A stretch of 64,000 bases of DNA from an uncultured Bacteroides sp. (lineage in GTDB: Bacteria > Bacteroidota > Bacteroidia > Bacteroidales > Bacteroidaceae), in assembly GCA_905198575.1 (NCBI GenBank), contig CAJKDC010000001.1, positions 1-64,000 of the forward strand. The letters run 5' to 3'. Each line of letters opens with the position of its first letter. Position 1 is the stretch's first letter. Position numbers and translations under genes: made by a program. The notes beneath the pieces were generated by a model that did no database searches, was not told the origin of the DNA, and saw only the letters and a list, made by a program, of their open reading frames with translations. This document shows, in pieces, positions 45,486 to 54,441 of the stretch.

Positions 45486-48400
45486 ATGCGTATCTTTCTT
45501 TGCTTGATAATACTTCTTACCACAGCGATTTTTCCTATATCTGCACAACATTTTTTTGAATTTGGAGTAGAAAACGGATTAAGTGACCGAAAAGTAATAT
45601 CTATTCAACGAGACTTACAAGGGTTTACTTGGTTATTGACAAATAAAGGGGTAGACCGTTTTGACGGCAGTAAATTTACACACTATAAAATCCAATGCGA
45701 AGAAAGAGATTATTATTTCTTTCCAGAAATTCATAAACTGAGAATTGACAAAGAAGGCAATATCTTGGTAATGGGACTTGATGGATATATTTTTAAATAT
45801 TCTCCCGACTATGACTCATTTGAAACAACAGTAAACTTCTATAAAGAAAAGCCTGAAGAAAGCGGTCATCCAATCAAAATAGTCTATCTGGACAGCAAAG
45901 AAAACATATGGATTTCCACCAAAAACAAACAATATATATATAATCTGGACAATCAGAATTTTACTCAAATACAATCAAACCTGCCAGAAGACATTACATG
46001 TATAACTGAAGGGGACAATAACGAATACTATTTTGCAGAACACAATTTCATTTACCGTGGCAAACTGCGTGAAAATAAATTAATTGAGCTGATAAGCGGA
46101 CATACAGAAAATAAAGGTGCCCGCATTAACTATCTGTATTTCCATAAACCGACTGAAAAATTAATGGTCGGAACTATATTCAATGGCATCTTCTTATATG
46201 ACATCAAAAATGAGCAATTAAATGAATTGCCACTGTCTTTAAAAGATATTGCTATTAACTCTATTTGTGTAAACCCTAATAATGAAAACGAATTAATAAT
46301 TGCAACTGACGGCAACGGAGCTTATAAACTTAATTTCGAATCGAACGAAATAACCAACATCTTTAAAAATGCAATTACCATCAAAAATAATATCAATGAC
46401 AGAAATATTATTAAAGATGCATTGATTGATCCACAGGAACGGATATGGGCAGCGACCTATCCCAACGGGTTTATTGTATATAATCCTCAACTTCCCAATT
46501 ATATACGTATCAGCCGGTCTACACCTATAGGAGCTGACATCGCCAGCAACCGCGTAAACCATATTATGCAGGATTCTGATGGCGAGTTCTGGTTTGCAAC
46601 AAACAACGGACTAAGCCGATATAACCCACAAAACAAAAAATGGGATGTCTATTTTTCCAGCGAAACCCATGATGCATCCAACAATAACCATGTATTCCTA
46701 ACCGTAACCGAAATTTCCAAAGGAGTAATCATGGCTGGAGGATACATGTCGGGGATGTATATCATCAACAAGCAAACCATGAAAAAGGAATATACATCTA
46801 TGAAATACAGCGAAAAAGGTATTTATCCAGATAAGTACATACGCAGCATATTCAGAGATGAAACAGGAATGGTTTGGATTGGAGGATATTACTATTTAAG
46901 AAAATATGATCCTGCCAATGATATGGTTATACAGATAAGAACGGAGTATCCCATCAATGATATCAAAACGAGAAACAGTAAAACTTTATGGGTTGCTACA
47001 ATTCATGGTTTATATATATACGATAAACAGACCAACCAGCTTACTCCCTACTTGAAAGAAGAACGGATTAACAATATCAACAGTATCTATCAGACACGTG
47101 ATGGCAAGCAGACTTATATTGCTACATACGGAAGCGGGTTATATATCCTAAATAATGAAACAAAGGATATTACGCACCTCACTACGCATAATAGTAAAAT
47201 ATTATCCAATAATATCTATGCGATATTAAGTAATCAAAAAGAGGAACTTTTTTTGACAGGAGAAAACTCTATTGCTATTTACAACAAAAAAAATCATGAG
47301 ATAACAAACTGGACAGAAGACGAAGGTTTGTTCAAAGCTAAATTTAATCAAAATGCAGTATGCCGTTCCAATGTCGGAAATCTTTTGTTCGGTACTTCAG
47401 AAGGTGTATTCATGATTAATGAAAACATTAAGCTGCTTCACACTTCTTCTTGCAAAATGGTTTTGAACTCACTGACCATTGGGGATGAGAAAATATTGCC
47501 CAACAGGCCTGGTTCACCTTTAAAAAAGCTGCTTGACCAAACAACAGATTTGACATTGACATCAGAACAGAATACATTTTCTATAGATGTTTCATCTATA
47601 AATTATGATAATCCGGCAAGTGTATATTACTCATATATGCTAGAAGGTTATCATAACCAATGGAGTAAAATGAATGAAAACTCCAGATTGGAGTTTACTA
47701 ATATTAAACCGGGATCATATAAATTAAAAATTAAATCTATACGAGCTGACGATTATAAGATAATAGAGAAACGAACTCTAAATATCACAATACTCCCACC
47801 AATTTGGCTGACTTGGTGGGCTATCTCGTTATACATTTTAATCAACATTGCGATTATTGTAGGAGTGATTCGCTATCTCATTATTGCCAAAGAACGAAAA
47901 AATTCATTGGACAAAATACAGTTCTTTAAAAATACAGCTCATGACATACGTACTCCTCTTACACTTATCAAAGCGCCACTCAGTGAAATCCAAAGGACAG
48001 AAAATCTTTCGGATAATGGAAAACGTAATCTGGCTTTAGCTATACAAAATGCTGATAATTTAAATGAATTATCGACTAACTTAATAAATTTTGAAAAAGA
48101 AGAACTATATACAGAAACACTGTGGGTAAATAAATTCGACCTGAACAAATATGTTCGTGCATACATTGAGCCTTATAAAGATTTTGCATCTCAAAAAGGT
48201 CTATCACTTGTATTCAAAACAACCCTGACCGAAAAATTAGAAGTTTGGATTGACAAGAATAAAATGGACTCTATTCTCAGAAACCTGCTTACGAACGCCA
48301 TGAAATATACTCCAGTCAATGGAGTCATAACTGTTGAAACAGGAAAAGACAAAAACTTTTGGACCATTCAGATTAGCGATACAGGTATGGGAATTTCTGA

Positions 48401-49517
48401 AAAGGACCAGAAACGTATGTTCAAAGTTATGTTCAGAGGTAAAAATGCTATCAACCAGCAAACAACCGGATGTGGTATTGGAATGTTATTGACAGCTCGC
48501 CTCATCAGGAACCATGAAGGAAAAATATCACTTAAAAGTAAAGAAAATGAAGGAACTACTTTCTTCTTGACTTTCCCAATCGACAGTAAGCGTTACCAGC
48601 ATACAGCACTGGAACACGACTTGGTAGAGAAAAAGGATCTATCAGAATGGGCATCCAATATTATACGTACTTCACTGGAGAACGAAAGTGAACAAGATAA
48701 ACAGGCTTCTACAGAAAACAAATATACAATTCTTATTGTAGAAGACAATGTAGAATTAAGCCGGTTCCTGACCCAAATGCTTTCCAGAGAGTACAACGTA
48801 GAAACTGCAGAAAATGGACAGGAAGGAATCAAAGCCATTAAGAAAAATCAGCCTGATATTATCATCTCAGACATAATGATGCCTGTCATGGATGGTGATA
48901 AGATGTGTGAACAAATAAAATCAAACATCGCAACCAGCCATATTCCAGTTATCTTACTGACAGCTCTGGACGACAAAGAAAACATTATTAAAGGATTGAA
49001 AAATAAAGCAGATCTTTATATAACTAAGCCATTTGATATAGAAGTTCTAAAAGCCAATATTTCCAACTTATTGGAAAATAGGGAACGGATAAAAAAATTC
49101 TTTGCTACAGGTGAAATTAAAACAATTACCAAAGATGACGCCATACAGATGGCTGCTATGGAAATGGTTTCTACCCTGGACAATGAATTCATCCAAAAGG
49201 TAACAGACTCCATTCAAAGGAATCTTACGAACAATCTTACTGTAGATACAATTTGTGCAGAATTAAATATGAGCCGAAGTAGCTTCTACAATAAGATAAA
49301 AGCATTATCGGGTATGGCACCTGCTGATTTTGTGAGACAAATAAAAATGAATGAAGCAAGCATTCTATTAAAAACAAAACGCTACTCTGTTTCAGAAGTC
49401 GCAGAAAAACTTGGATTTGCCGATCCTAAATATTTCACAGACGTATTTAAGAAGTATTATAATATGTCTCCTACAGCCTACATGAAACTGCAGGAACAAG
49501 AAAAAGACAAAGAATAA
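45486..49517 (+). CDS. Hybrid two-component system regulator (HTCS)
   Basis: A 1343-residue one-protein signalling system. A signal peptide (1-20) leads to a periplasmic sensor of two-component-regulator propeller repeats (for example GFTWLLTNKGVDRFDGSKF, EFWFATNNGLSRYNP, MVWIGGYYYLRKYDP) and a Y_Y_Y domain ending near 765. After a single membrane helix (about 773-795) come the histidine kinase with H819 in AHDIRTPLTL, an HATPase domain (NLLTNAMKYTP, DTGMGIS), a receiver with D1129 in IISDIMMPVMDG, and an AraC-type HTH (about 1245-1340). Such proteins sense glycans and drive polysaccharide loci; none is adjacent here. The next gene starts two bases after its stop. Confidence 0.95.
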   Translation: MRIFLCLIILLTTAIFPISAQHFFEFGVENGLSDRKVISIQRDLQGFTWLLTNKGVDRFDGSKFTHYKIQCEERDYYFFPEIHKLRIDKEGNILVMGLDGYIFKYSPDYDSFETTVNFYKEKPEESGHPIKIVYLDSKENIWISTKNKQYIYNLDNQNFTQIQSNLPEDITCITEGDNNEYYFAEHNFIYRGKLRENKLIELISGHTENKGARINYLYFHKPTEKLMVGTIFNGIFLYDIKNEQLNELPLSLKDIAINSICVNPNNENELIIATDGNGAYKLNFESNEITNIFKNAITIKNNINDRNIIKDALIDPQERIWAATYPNGFIVYNPQLPNYIRISRSTPIGADIASNRVNHIMQDSDGEFWFATNNGLSRYNPQNKKWDVYFSSETHDASNNNHVFLTVTEISKGVIMAGGYMSGMYIINKQTMKKEYTSMKYSEKGIYPDKYIRSIFRDETGMVWIGGYYYLRKYDPANDMVIQIRTEYPINDIKTRNSKTLWVATIHGLYIYDKQTNQLTPYLKEERINNINSIYQTRDGKQTYIATYGSGLYILNNETKDITHLTTHNSKILSNNIYAILSNQKEELFLTGENSIAIYNKKNHEITNWTEDEGLFKAKFNQNAVCRSNVGNLLFGTSEGVFMINENIKLLHTSSCKMVLNSLTIGDEKILPNRPGSPLKKLLDQTTDLTLTSEQNTFSIDVSSINYDNPASVYYSYMLEGYHNQWSKMNENSRLEFTNIKPGSYKLKIKSIRADDYKIIEKRTLNITILPPIWLTWWAISLYILINIAIIVGVIRYLIIAKERKNSLDKIQFFKNTAHDIRTPLTLIKAPLSEIQRTENLSDNGKRNLALAIQNADNLNELSTNLINFEKEELYTETLWVNKFDLNKYVRAYIEPYKDFASQKGLSLVFKTTLTEKLEVWIDKNKMDSILRNLLTNAMKYTPVNGVITVETGKDKNFWTIQISDTGMGISEKDQKRMFKVMFRGKNAINQQTTGCGIGMLLTARLIRNHEGKISLKSKENEGTTFFLTFPIDSKRYQHTALEHDLVEKKDLSEWASNIIRTSLENESEQDKQASTENKYTILIVEDNVELSRFLTQMLSREYNVETAENGQEGIKAIKKNQPDIIISDIMMPVMDGDKMCEQIKSNIATSHIPVILLTALDDKENIIKGLKNKADLYITKPFDIEVLKANISNLLENRERIKKFFATGEIKTITKDDAIQMAAMEMVSTLDNEFIQKVTDSIQRNLTNNLTVDTICAELNMSRSSFYNKIKALSGMAPADFVRQIKMNEASILLKTKRYSVSEVAEKLGFADPKYFTDVFKKYYNMSPTAYMKLQEQEKDKE

Positions 49518-49519
49518 AG

Positions 49520-50071
49520 ATGGATTTCTATTTAAGAGCATTTTTAATTTTTTTCCGAATCGGTATCTTCACCATAGGTGGAGGGTATGCCATGATTCCA
49601 TTAATTGAAAGTGAGTTAGTTGAAAAAAGGAAATGGCTTAAAAAGGCTGAATTCCTGGACCTGATGGCAGTTGCACAAACTGTACCTGGTATTTTTGCCG
49701 TAAATATTGCTATTTTCATCGGCTATAAACTGAAAAAATTCAAAGGTGCACTGACGATGGCTTTAGGAACCATAATGCCTTCTTTCATAATCATGCTGGC
49801 CATCGCTCTATTCTTTCAACAATTTGCTCATTTACATAGTGTTGAGGCTATTTTTAAAGGAATACGTCCTGCAGTTGTTGCCCTAATTGCCGCTCCGACA
49901 TTCAAGATGGCTAAAACAACTCAAATAAACCGGTATAACATCTGGATACCTGTATTTTCTGCACTACTAATATGGTTACTTGGAGTATCTCCTGTATACA
50001 TTATTATTTTAGCAGGAGTCGGTGGTTACATCTACGGGAAATATACAAACAAAAAAAATGAACAGAAATGA
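49520..50071 (+). CDS. Chromate transporter, first half-size subunit
   Basis: A 183-residue CHR-family membrane protein (short-chain type), with about five to six helices. The family signature GIFTIGGGYAMIPLI (about 12-26) and AQTVPGIFAVNIAIFIGY are present. Short CHR proteins act as pairs in antiparallel arrangement to make the equivalent of one full ChrA; the partner follows with a four-base overlap (ATGA). Substrate is called chromate by family name; in gut bacteria the physiological anion is unknown. It starts two bases after the HTCS gene, so both appear to be on one message. Confidence 0.9.
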   Translation: MDFYLRAFLIFFRIGIFTIGGGYAMIPLIESELVEKRKWLKKAEFLDLMAVAQTVPGIFAVNIAIFIGYKLKKFKGALTMALGTIMPSFIIMLAIALFFQQFAHLHSVEAIFKGIRPAVVALIAAPTFKMAKTTQINRYNIWIPVFSALLIWLLGVSPVYIIILAGVGGYIYGKYTNKKNEQK

Positions 50072-50634
50072 TATTCTTACAATTATTTTATACGTTTTTT
50101 AAAATAGGCCTCTTTGGATTTGGAGGAGGATATGCCATGCTTTCCTTAATACAAGGCGAAGTGGTAACCAGACATGAATGGCTGACAACACGAGAATTTA
50201 CCGATGTAGTTGCTCTCAGCCAGATGACTCCCGGACCTATCGGAATAAACTCGGCAACTTATGTAGGGTATACTTCCATTATCAATGCTGGCTATTCATC
50301 TACAATGGCTATACTGGGTTCAGTTGTTGCCACCCTTGCTGTAGTTCTTCCATCTTTTATATTGATGATAACAATCAGCAAATTCTTTCTGAAATATCAA
50401 AAACATCCGGCAATAGAAACTGTATTCAAAGGATTAAGACCAGCAGTAGTAGGACTACTGGCTGCAGCAGCCCTAGTACTGATGAATGAAGAAAACTTTG
50501 GTTCGGATAACAAACAGATTTTAATCAGTATAATTCTTTTTATTGCTACATTCATATGTAGCTACAAGTTTAAAAAGAATCCTATACTGCTCATTATTAT
50601 CAGTGGTATTATCGGTTTCTTAGTTTATAATTGA
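50068..50634 (+). CDS. Chromate transporter, second half-size subunit
   Basis: A 188-residue CHR-family protein that mirrors the preceding one: FKIGLFGFGGGYAMLSLIQ (about 9-27) and LSQMTPGPIGINSATYVGY are the signature blocks. It is presumed to pair with the first subunit in the inner membrane. The last ten bases overlap the end of the convergent patatin-like gene (50625-50634), with no terminator in between, so the two transcripts must run into each other. Confidence 0.9.
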   Translation: MIFLQLFYTFFKIGLFGFGGGYAMLSLIQGEVVTRHEWLTTREFTDVVALSQMTPGPIGINSATYVGYTSIINAGYSSTMAILGSVVATLAVVLPSFILMITISKFFLKYQKHPAIETVFKGLRPAVVGLLAAAALVLMNEENFGSDNKQILISIILFIATFICSYKFKKNPILLIIISGIIGFLVYN

Positions 50635-51464
50635 GCACAAATATTTCCGGCACAAGAATATCCTTCATTATACAAGTCATACAAACGGCCTGTATCCTTT
50701 TCCATGCGCGTTACTTGCATAGGTTTTTCAGGCCGTATAACCAATATCTTACCGGCTTCTTCCAACTGTTCTACCAGTTCAAGTTGCTGGTTATAGACCC
50801 GACAGCGCCTGCTCAAAACAACTCTTAACCGAGGATATCTCTTATAAATAAAGTGGGGAACCCGGATGTCTTTTTCCGATTTACGGAATCCTTTATTACG
50901 AGTAAGCACTACAATATTCCGCGAATACCCCTGTTGCATAGCTCTCAATACTGGAATAGAGTCTACTATTCCACCATCCAGCATCGGTATCCCGTCAACA
51001 TATGTAATCGGGCAAACATAAGGAAGACTACTGGATGCTTTGGCTATAGCTATTACACGCTCCTTATCCTCTTTTTCCTCCAAATAACAAGGATGCCCCG
51101 TTACACAATTGGTCGTAACCATTTCGAAACGAGCAGGATTTTTGCGATATGCCTCGTAGTCATATGGAAGAATTTCTTCCGGGAAATGATTATAAAGCAA
51201 ATCCTGATCTAAAATACTATGCTGAGACCATAAATATTTTAAACCTATATACTTGTATTTGTCCAGAAGGTCAATATTACTGTACTTTGCCCTGCCTCTC
51301 TGACCAGACATGTACGACAAGCCATTACAAGCTCCTGCTGAGACTCCGACTATATATGGAAAATGGATGCCATGATCCATGAAATAATCAAGAACGCCAC
51401 ACGTAAAAACGCCACGCATGCCTCCTCCTTCTAGAACTAGTCCCATTTGCAAATTCTTTTCCAT
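50625..51464 (-). CDS. Patatin-like phospholipase
   Basis: A 279-residue alpha/beta hydrolase-like serine lipase with a Ser-Asp dyad: the oxyanion loop GGGMRG (13-18), the nucleophile S42 in GVSAG, and D163 in the DGG motif (DGGIVDS). This fits bacterial patatin (RssA/YjjU-like) acyl hydrolases. No signal peptide, so it acts in the cytoplasm, probably on membrane lipids. It resembles YjjU in length and in the RYPRLR block. Promoter not clear: the sequence right upstream has only a TA-N3-TTTG variant (about 51477-51469). Confidence 0.88.
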   Translation of the reverse strand: MEKNLQMGLVLEGGGMRGVFTCGVLDYFMDHGIHFPYIVGVSAGACNGLSYMSGQRGRAKYSNIDLLDKYKYIGLKYLWSQHSILDQDLLYNHFPEEILPYDYEAYRKNPARFEMVTTNCVTGHPCYLEEKEDKERVIAIAKASSSLPYVCPITYVDGIPMLDGGIVDSIPVLRAMQQGYSRNIVVLTRNKGFRKSEKDIRVPHFIYKRYPRLRVVLSRRCRVYNQQLELVEQLEEAGKILVIRPEKPMQVTRMEKDTGRLYDLYNEGYSCAGNICAQL

Positions 51465-51571
51465 ACTGCAAATTATAATATTTAACCAATAAATCGCCCT
51501 TTGACTTTTCCAAAGTTATAAAATTTCGGAATAATATACATAAAAATAGAGAAGCATTATGAATAAATTAC

Positions 51572-51579
51572 TAATTTTG
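51572..51579 (+). promoter_or_regulatory. -7 element for the Xaa-Pro aminopeptidase gene
   Basis: TAATTTTG, a full TAnnTTTG match, 40 bases before the start. Confidence 0.5.
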
Positions 51580-51618
51580 TGAATTAAGAAATATTATTCA
51601 TACTAATTTTTCAGTATC

Positions 51619-53007
51619 ATGTTTGATCCTTTAATATATCAAAATCGACGTAAAGCGTTGAGAGGTAAAATCCAAGAAGGAATAATTCTTATTTTAGGGA
51701 ATAATGAAGCTCCCAGTAATTATCCAGACAACACATATAAATACAGACAAGACAGCTCTTTCCTGTATTTCTTCGGCCATTCTCACCCCGGATACGCAGG
51801 TATCTTGGATGTAGACGAGGGAGAAGATTACTTTTTCGGTAATGATGTGGATATGGATGACATCATCTGGATGGGGCCACAACCTAGTGTCAAAGATTTA
51901 GCCACAAGAGTAGGCATATCTCAAAGCTATCCATTAGCTCATCTTAAAACTGTCATTAGTCAGGCTTTGGCAAAAGGAAGAAAAATTCATTTCCTTCCTC
52001 CATACCGTTATGATAATATGCTGTTTTTGGAAGAGCTTACAGGTATACGTGCCAGCATGACAAAACAGTATGCCTCTAAAGAATTGATTCAGGCTGTTGT
52101 TTCATTACGTTCAGTAAAGGAACCTTGCGAAATCGAAGAAATTGACAAAGCATGCAACATTGGTTATAAAATGCATACTGCAGCCATGCTGTTATGTAAG
52201 CCAGGTACTAAAGAACAGTACATTGCCGGTGTATTGGATGGCATCGCATCGTCATACGGAACAATGCCTTCGTTTGCTACGATTCTTACACAGAATGGTC
52301 AGACATTGCATAACCATGACCATAGTAATATCTTAGAGGCAGGAAGACTTATGCTGACGGATGCCGGTGCAGAAAGTATCACCAATTATTGTTCTGACCA
52401 CACACGTACAATTCCTGTTGGCGGTAAATTTACTAACAGACAAAAAGATATTTACTCGATTGTCTTAGCTTGTCATGACCATGCATTGGAATTGGCTCGT
52501 CCGGGAATCACATACCGTTCCGTTCATCTGGATGTCTGCAAAGTTCTTGCTCAAGGTCTTAAAGATTTGGGCCTGATGAAAGGAAACGTAGACGAAGCAG
52601 TAGCAGCCGGAGCACATGCATTATTCATGCCCCACGGTCTTGGACACATGATGGGACTTGATGTACACGATATGGAAGACTTGGGCCAATGCTATGTGGG
52701 ATACGACGAAGAAACACGTCCTTCTACACAATTCGGTCTGGCTTCATTACGCATGGGAAGAAAACTGCAGGAAGGATTTGTCATCACAGACGAACCGGGT
52801 TGCTACTTTATCCCTGCTCTGATTGACAAATGGAAAGCAGAAAAAATGCATACAGATTTCTTGAATTACGATGAAATAGAAAAATTCAAGGACTTCGGAG
52901 GTATCAGACTCGAAGACGATATTCTGATAACTCCCGATGGTTCACGTTTCACCGGGGAAAAGAGAATTCCTATTACAATCCAGGAAATTGAAACAATCAT
53001 GGAATAA
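51619..53007 (+). CDS. pepP: Aminopeptidase P family metallopeptidase (Xaa-Pro)
   Basis: A 462-residue M24B peptidase. The N-terminal creatinase-like domain (about 1-165) has the YRQDSSFLYFFG block and is followed by the pita-bread catalytic domain with metal ligands in LTDAGAES, HGLGHMMGLDVHD, TDEPGCYF and RLEDDILIT. Such enzymes cut X-Pro dipeptide N termini. No signal peptide, so cytoplasmic. It is 35 bases before the C1 peptidase gene and may share its transcript; two peptidases side by side fits peptide use. Confidence 0.93.
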   Translation: MFDPLIYQNRRKALRGKIQEGIILILGNNEAPSNYPDNTYKYRQDSSFLYFFGHSHPGYAGILDVDEGEDYFFGNDVDMDDIIWMGPQPSVKDLATRVGISQSYPLAHLKTVISQALAKGRKIHFLPPYRYDNMLFLEELTGIRASMTKQYASKELIQAVVSLRSVKEPCEIEEIDKACNIGYKMHTAAMLLCKPGTKEQYIAGVLDGIASSYGTMPSFATILTQNGQTLHNHDHSNILEAGRLMLTDAGAESITNYCSDHTRTIPVGGKFTNRQKDIYSIVLACHDHALELARPGITYRSVHLDVCKVLAQGLKDLGLMKGNVDEAVAAGAHALFMPHGLGHMMGLDVHDMEDLGQCYVGYDEETRPSTQFGLASLRMGRKLQEGFVITDEPGCYFIPALIDKWKAEKMHTDFLNYDEIEKFKDFGGIRLEDDILITPDGSRFTGEKRIPITIQEIETIME

Positions 53008-53042
53008 ATAACTTTAAGTACTAACCTTATAAAAACATCAAA

Positions 53043-54236
53043 ATGAACAAATTAGTAGCACTTGCTGCAGTGGGACTCTGCTTAGCAGGTACATTGAATG
53101 CCAAAAATCCTAAGAAAACCCAAGAAGAAGATTTTGTGTTTACTACAGTAAAAGAAAATCCTATTACATCCATTAAGAACCAGAACCGTTCAAGTACATG
53201 TTGGTCTTTCTCATCATTGGGATATTTGGAATCAGAACTTTTGCGTTTGGGTAAAGGTGAATTCGACCTTTCTGAAATGTTTGTAGTTCACAAAACAATG
53301 GAAGACAGAGCAGTTAATTATGTAAGATATCACGGTGACAGCTCTTTCTCTCCGGGCGGAAGTTTCTATGATATCGTTTACTGCTATAAAAACTATGGTA
53401 TGGTTCCTCAGGAAGCTATGCCGGGAATTATGTATGGTGAAGAACTTCCTGTTCACAACGAATTGGATGCTGTAGCTGGCGGTTACGTTAATGCCATTGC
53501 TAAAAGCAGTTCTAAGAAACTGACTAACGTATGGAAAAAAGGATTAAGTGCTATTTATGACACTTATCTGGGAGAATGCCCTGCAGAATTCACCTATAAA
53601 GGAAAAACTTACTCTCCAAGAACTTTTGCAGACGAAGTTTTAGGCCTGAACATGGACGACTATGTTTCACTGACTTCATATACACACCATCCGTTCTACA
53701 CTCAGTTCAACATTGAAGTACAGGACAACTGGCGTAACAGCTTGTCATACAACTTACCTATCAATGAACTGATGGAAGTTATGGATTATGCAGTTAAGAA
53801 TGGCTATACTTTTGCATGGGGTGCCGATGTAAGTGAACAAGGATTTACACGTGACGGTATTGCCGTTTGTCCGGATGCAGAAAAAGGTGCCGAACTGACA
53901 GGTTCTGATATGGCTCACTGGTTGGGACTGAGTGCTAGCGACAAACGTAAAGAACTGACTAGCAAACCTCTTCCAGAAGTAGAAGTAACTCAGGAAATGC
54001 GTCAGGAAGCATTCGATAACTGGGAAACTACCGATGACCATGGAATGTTGATTTACGGTATTGCAAAAGACCAGAATGGAAAAGAATACTTCATGGTGAA
54101 AAACTCATGGGGAGAAAGCGGTAAATACAAAGGTATCTGGTATGCATCAAAAGCTTTTGCTGCTTACAAAACTATGAATATCTTAATCCACAAAGACGCT
54201 ATCCCTGCTGCAATCGCAAAAAAATTAGGTTTATAA
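53043..54236 (+). CDS. Secreted C1-family cysteine peptidase (bleomycin hydrolase/PepC-like)
   Basis: A 397-residue papain-superfamily enzyme, C1B group. A signal peptide (about 1-20, ending TLNAK) shows export, unlike cytosolic PepC. The catalytic residues are C53 in NRSSTCWSFSSL, H333 in TDDHGMLI and N354 in VKNSWGES. The region around 270-320 carries the ADVSEQGFTRDGI block seen in bleomycin hydrolases. The aminopeptidase type is inferred; in Bacteroides similar proteins are periplasmic. It ends in a strong terminator. Confidence 0.9.
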   Translation: MNKLVALAAVGLCLAGTLNAKNPKKTQEEDFVFTTVKENPITSIKNQNRSSTCWSFSSLGYLESELLRLGKGEFDLSEMFVVHKTMEDRAVNYVRYHGDSSFSPGGSFYDIVYCYKNYGMVPQEAMPGIMYGEELPVHNELDAVAGGYVNAIAKSSSKKLTNVWKKGLSAIYDTYLGECPAEFTYKGKTYSPRTFADEVLGLNMDDYVSLTSYTHHPFYTQFNIEVQDNWRNSLSYNLPINELMEVMDYAVKNGYTFAWGADVSEQGFTRDGIAVCPDAEKGAELTGSDMAHWLGLSASDKRKELTSKPLPEVEVTQEMRQEAFDNWETTDDHGMLIYGIAKDQNGKEYFMVKNSWGESGKYKGIWYASKAFAAYKTMNILIHKDAIPAAIAKKLGL

Positions 54237-54264
54237 TTCCAAATTAAACCGATTCTAAATAATT

Positions 54265-54309
54265 AAAGCGCCAGTTCTGCAAAAATATATGGCAGAACTG
54301 GCGCTTTTA
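54265..54309 (+). terminator. Terminator after the C1 peptidase
   Basis: A 16-bp perfect stem (54265-54280 with 54292-54307, CAGTTCTGC/GCAGAACTG core) followed by Ts. Confidence 0.85.
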
Positions 54310-54346
54310 TGGTTTCTTTTTTCTAATTTTACAAATTGAACAAAAC

Positions 54347-54377
54347 AAGCCTTGAACGATATTTACAAAGGCTTTTT
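54347..54377 (+). terminator. Second hairpin before recJ
   Basis: AAGCCTT (54347-54353) pairs with AAGGCTT (54368-54374) with a T run behind; weaker, and possibly a leader element of recJ since the gene starts at 54442. Confidence 0.45.
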
Positions 54378-54441
54378 AATTCTGAGCAGCCTGAATCAAG
54401 ATTGCTCGACCTGAGATAGAAAAAAGAAAAAAAATATATAA

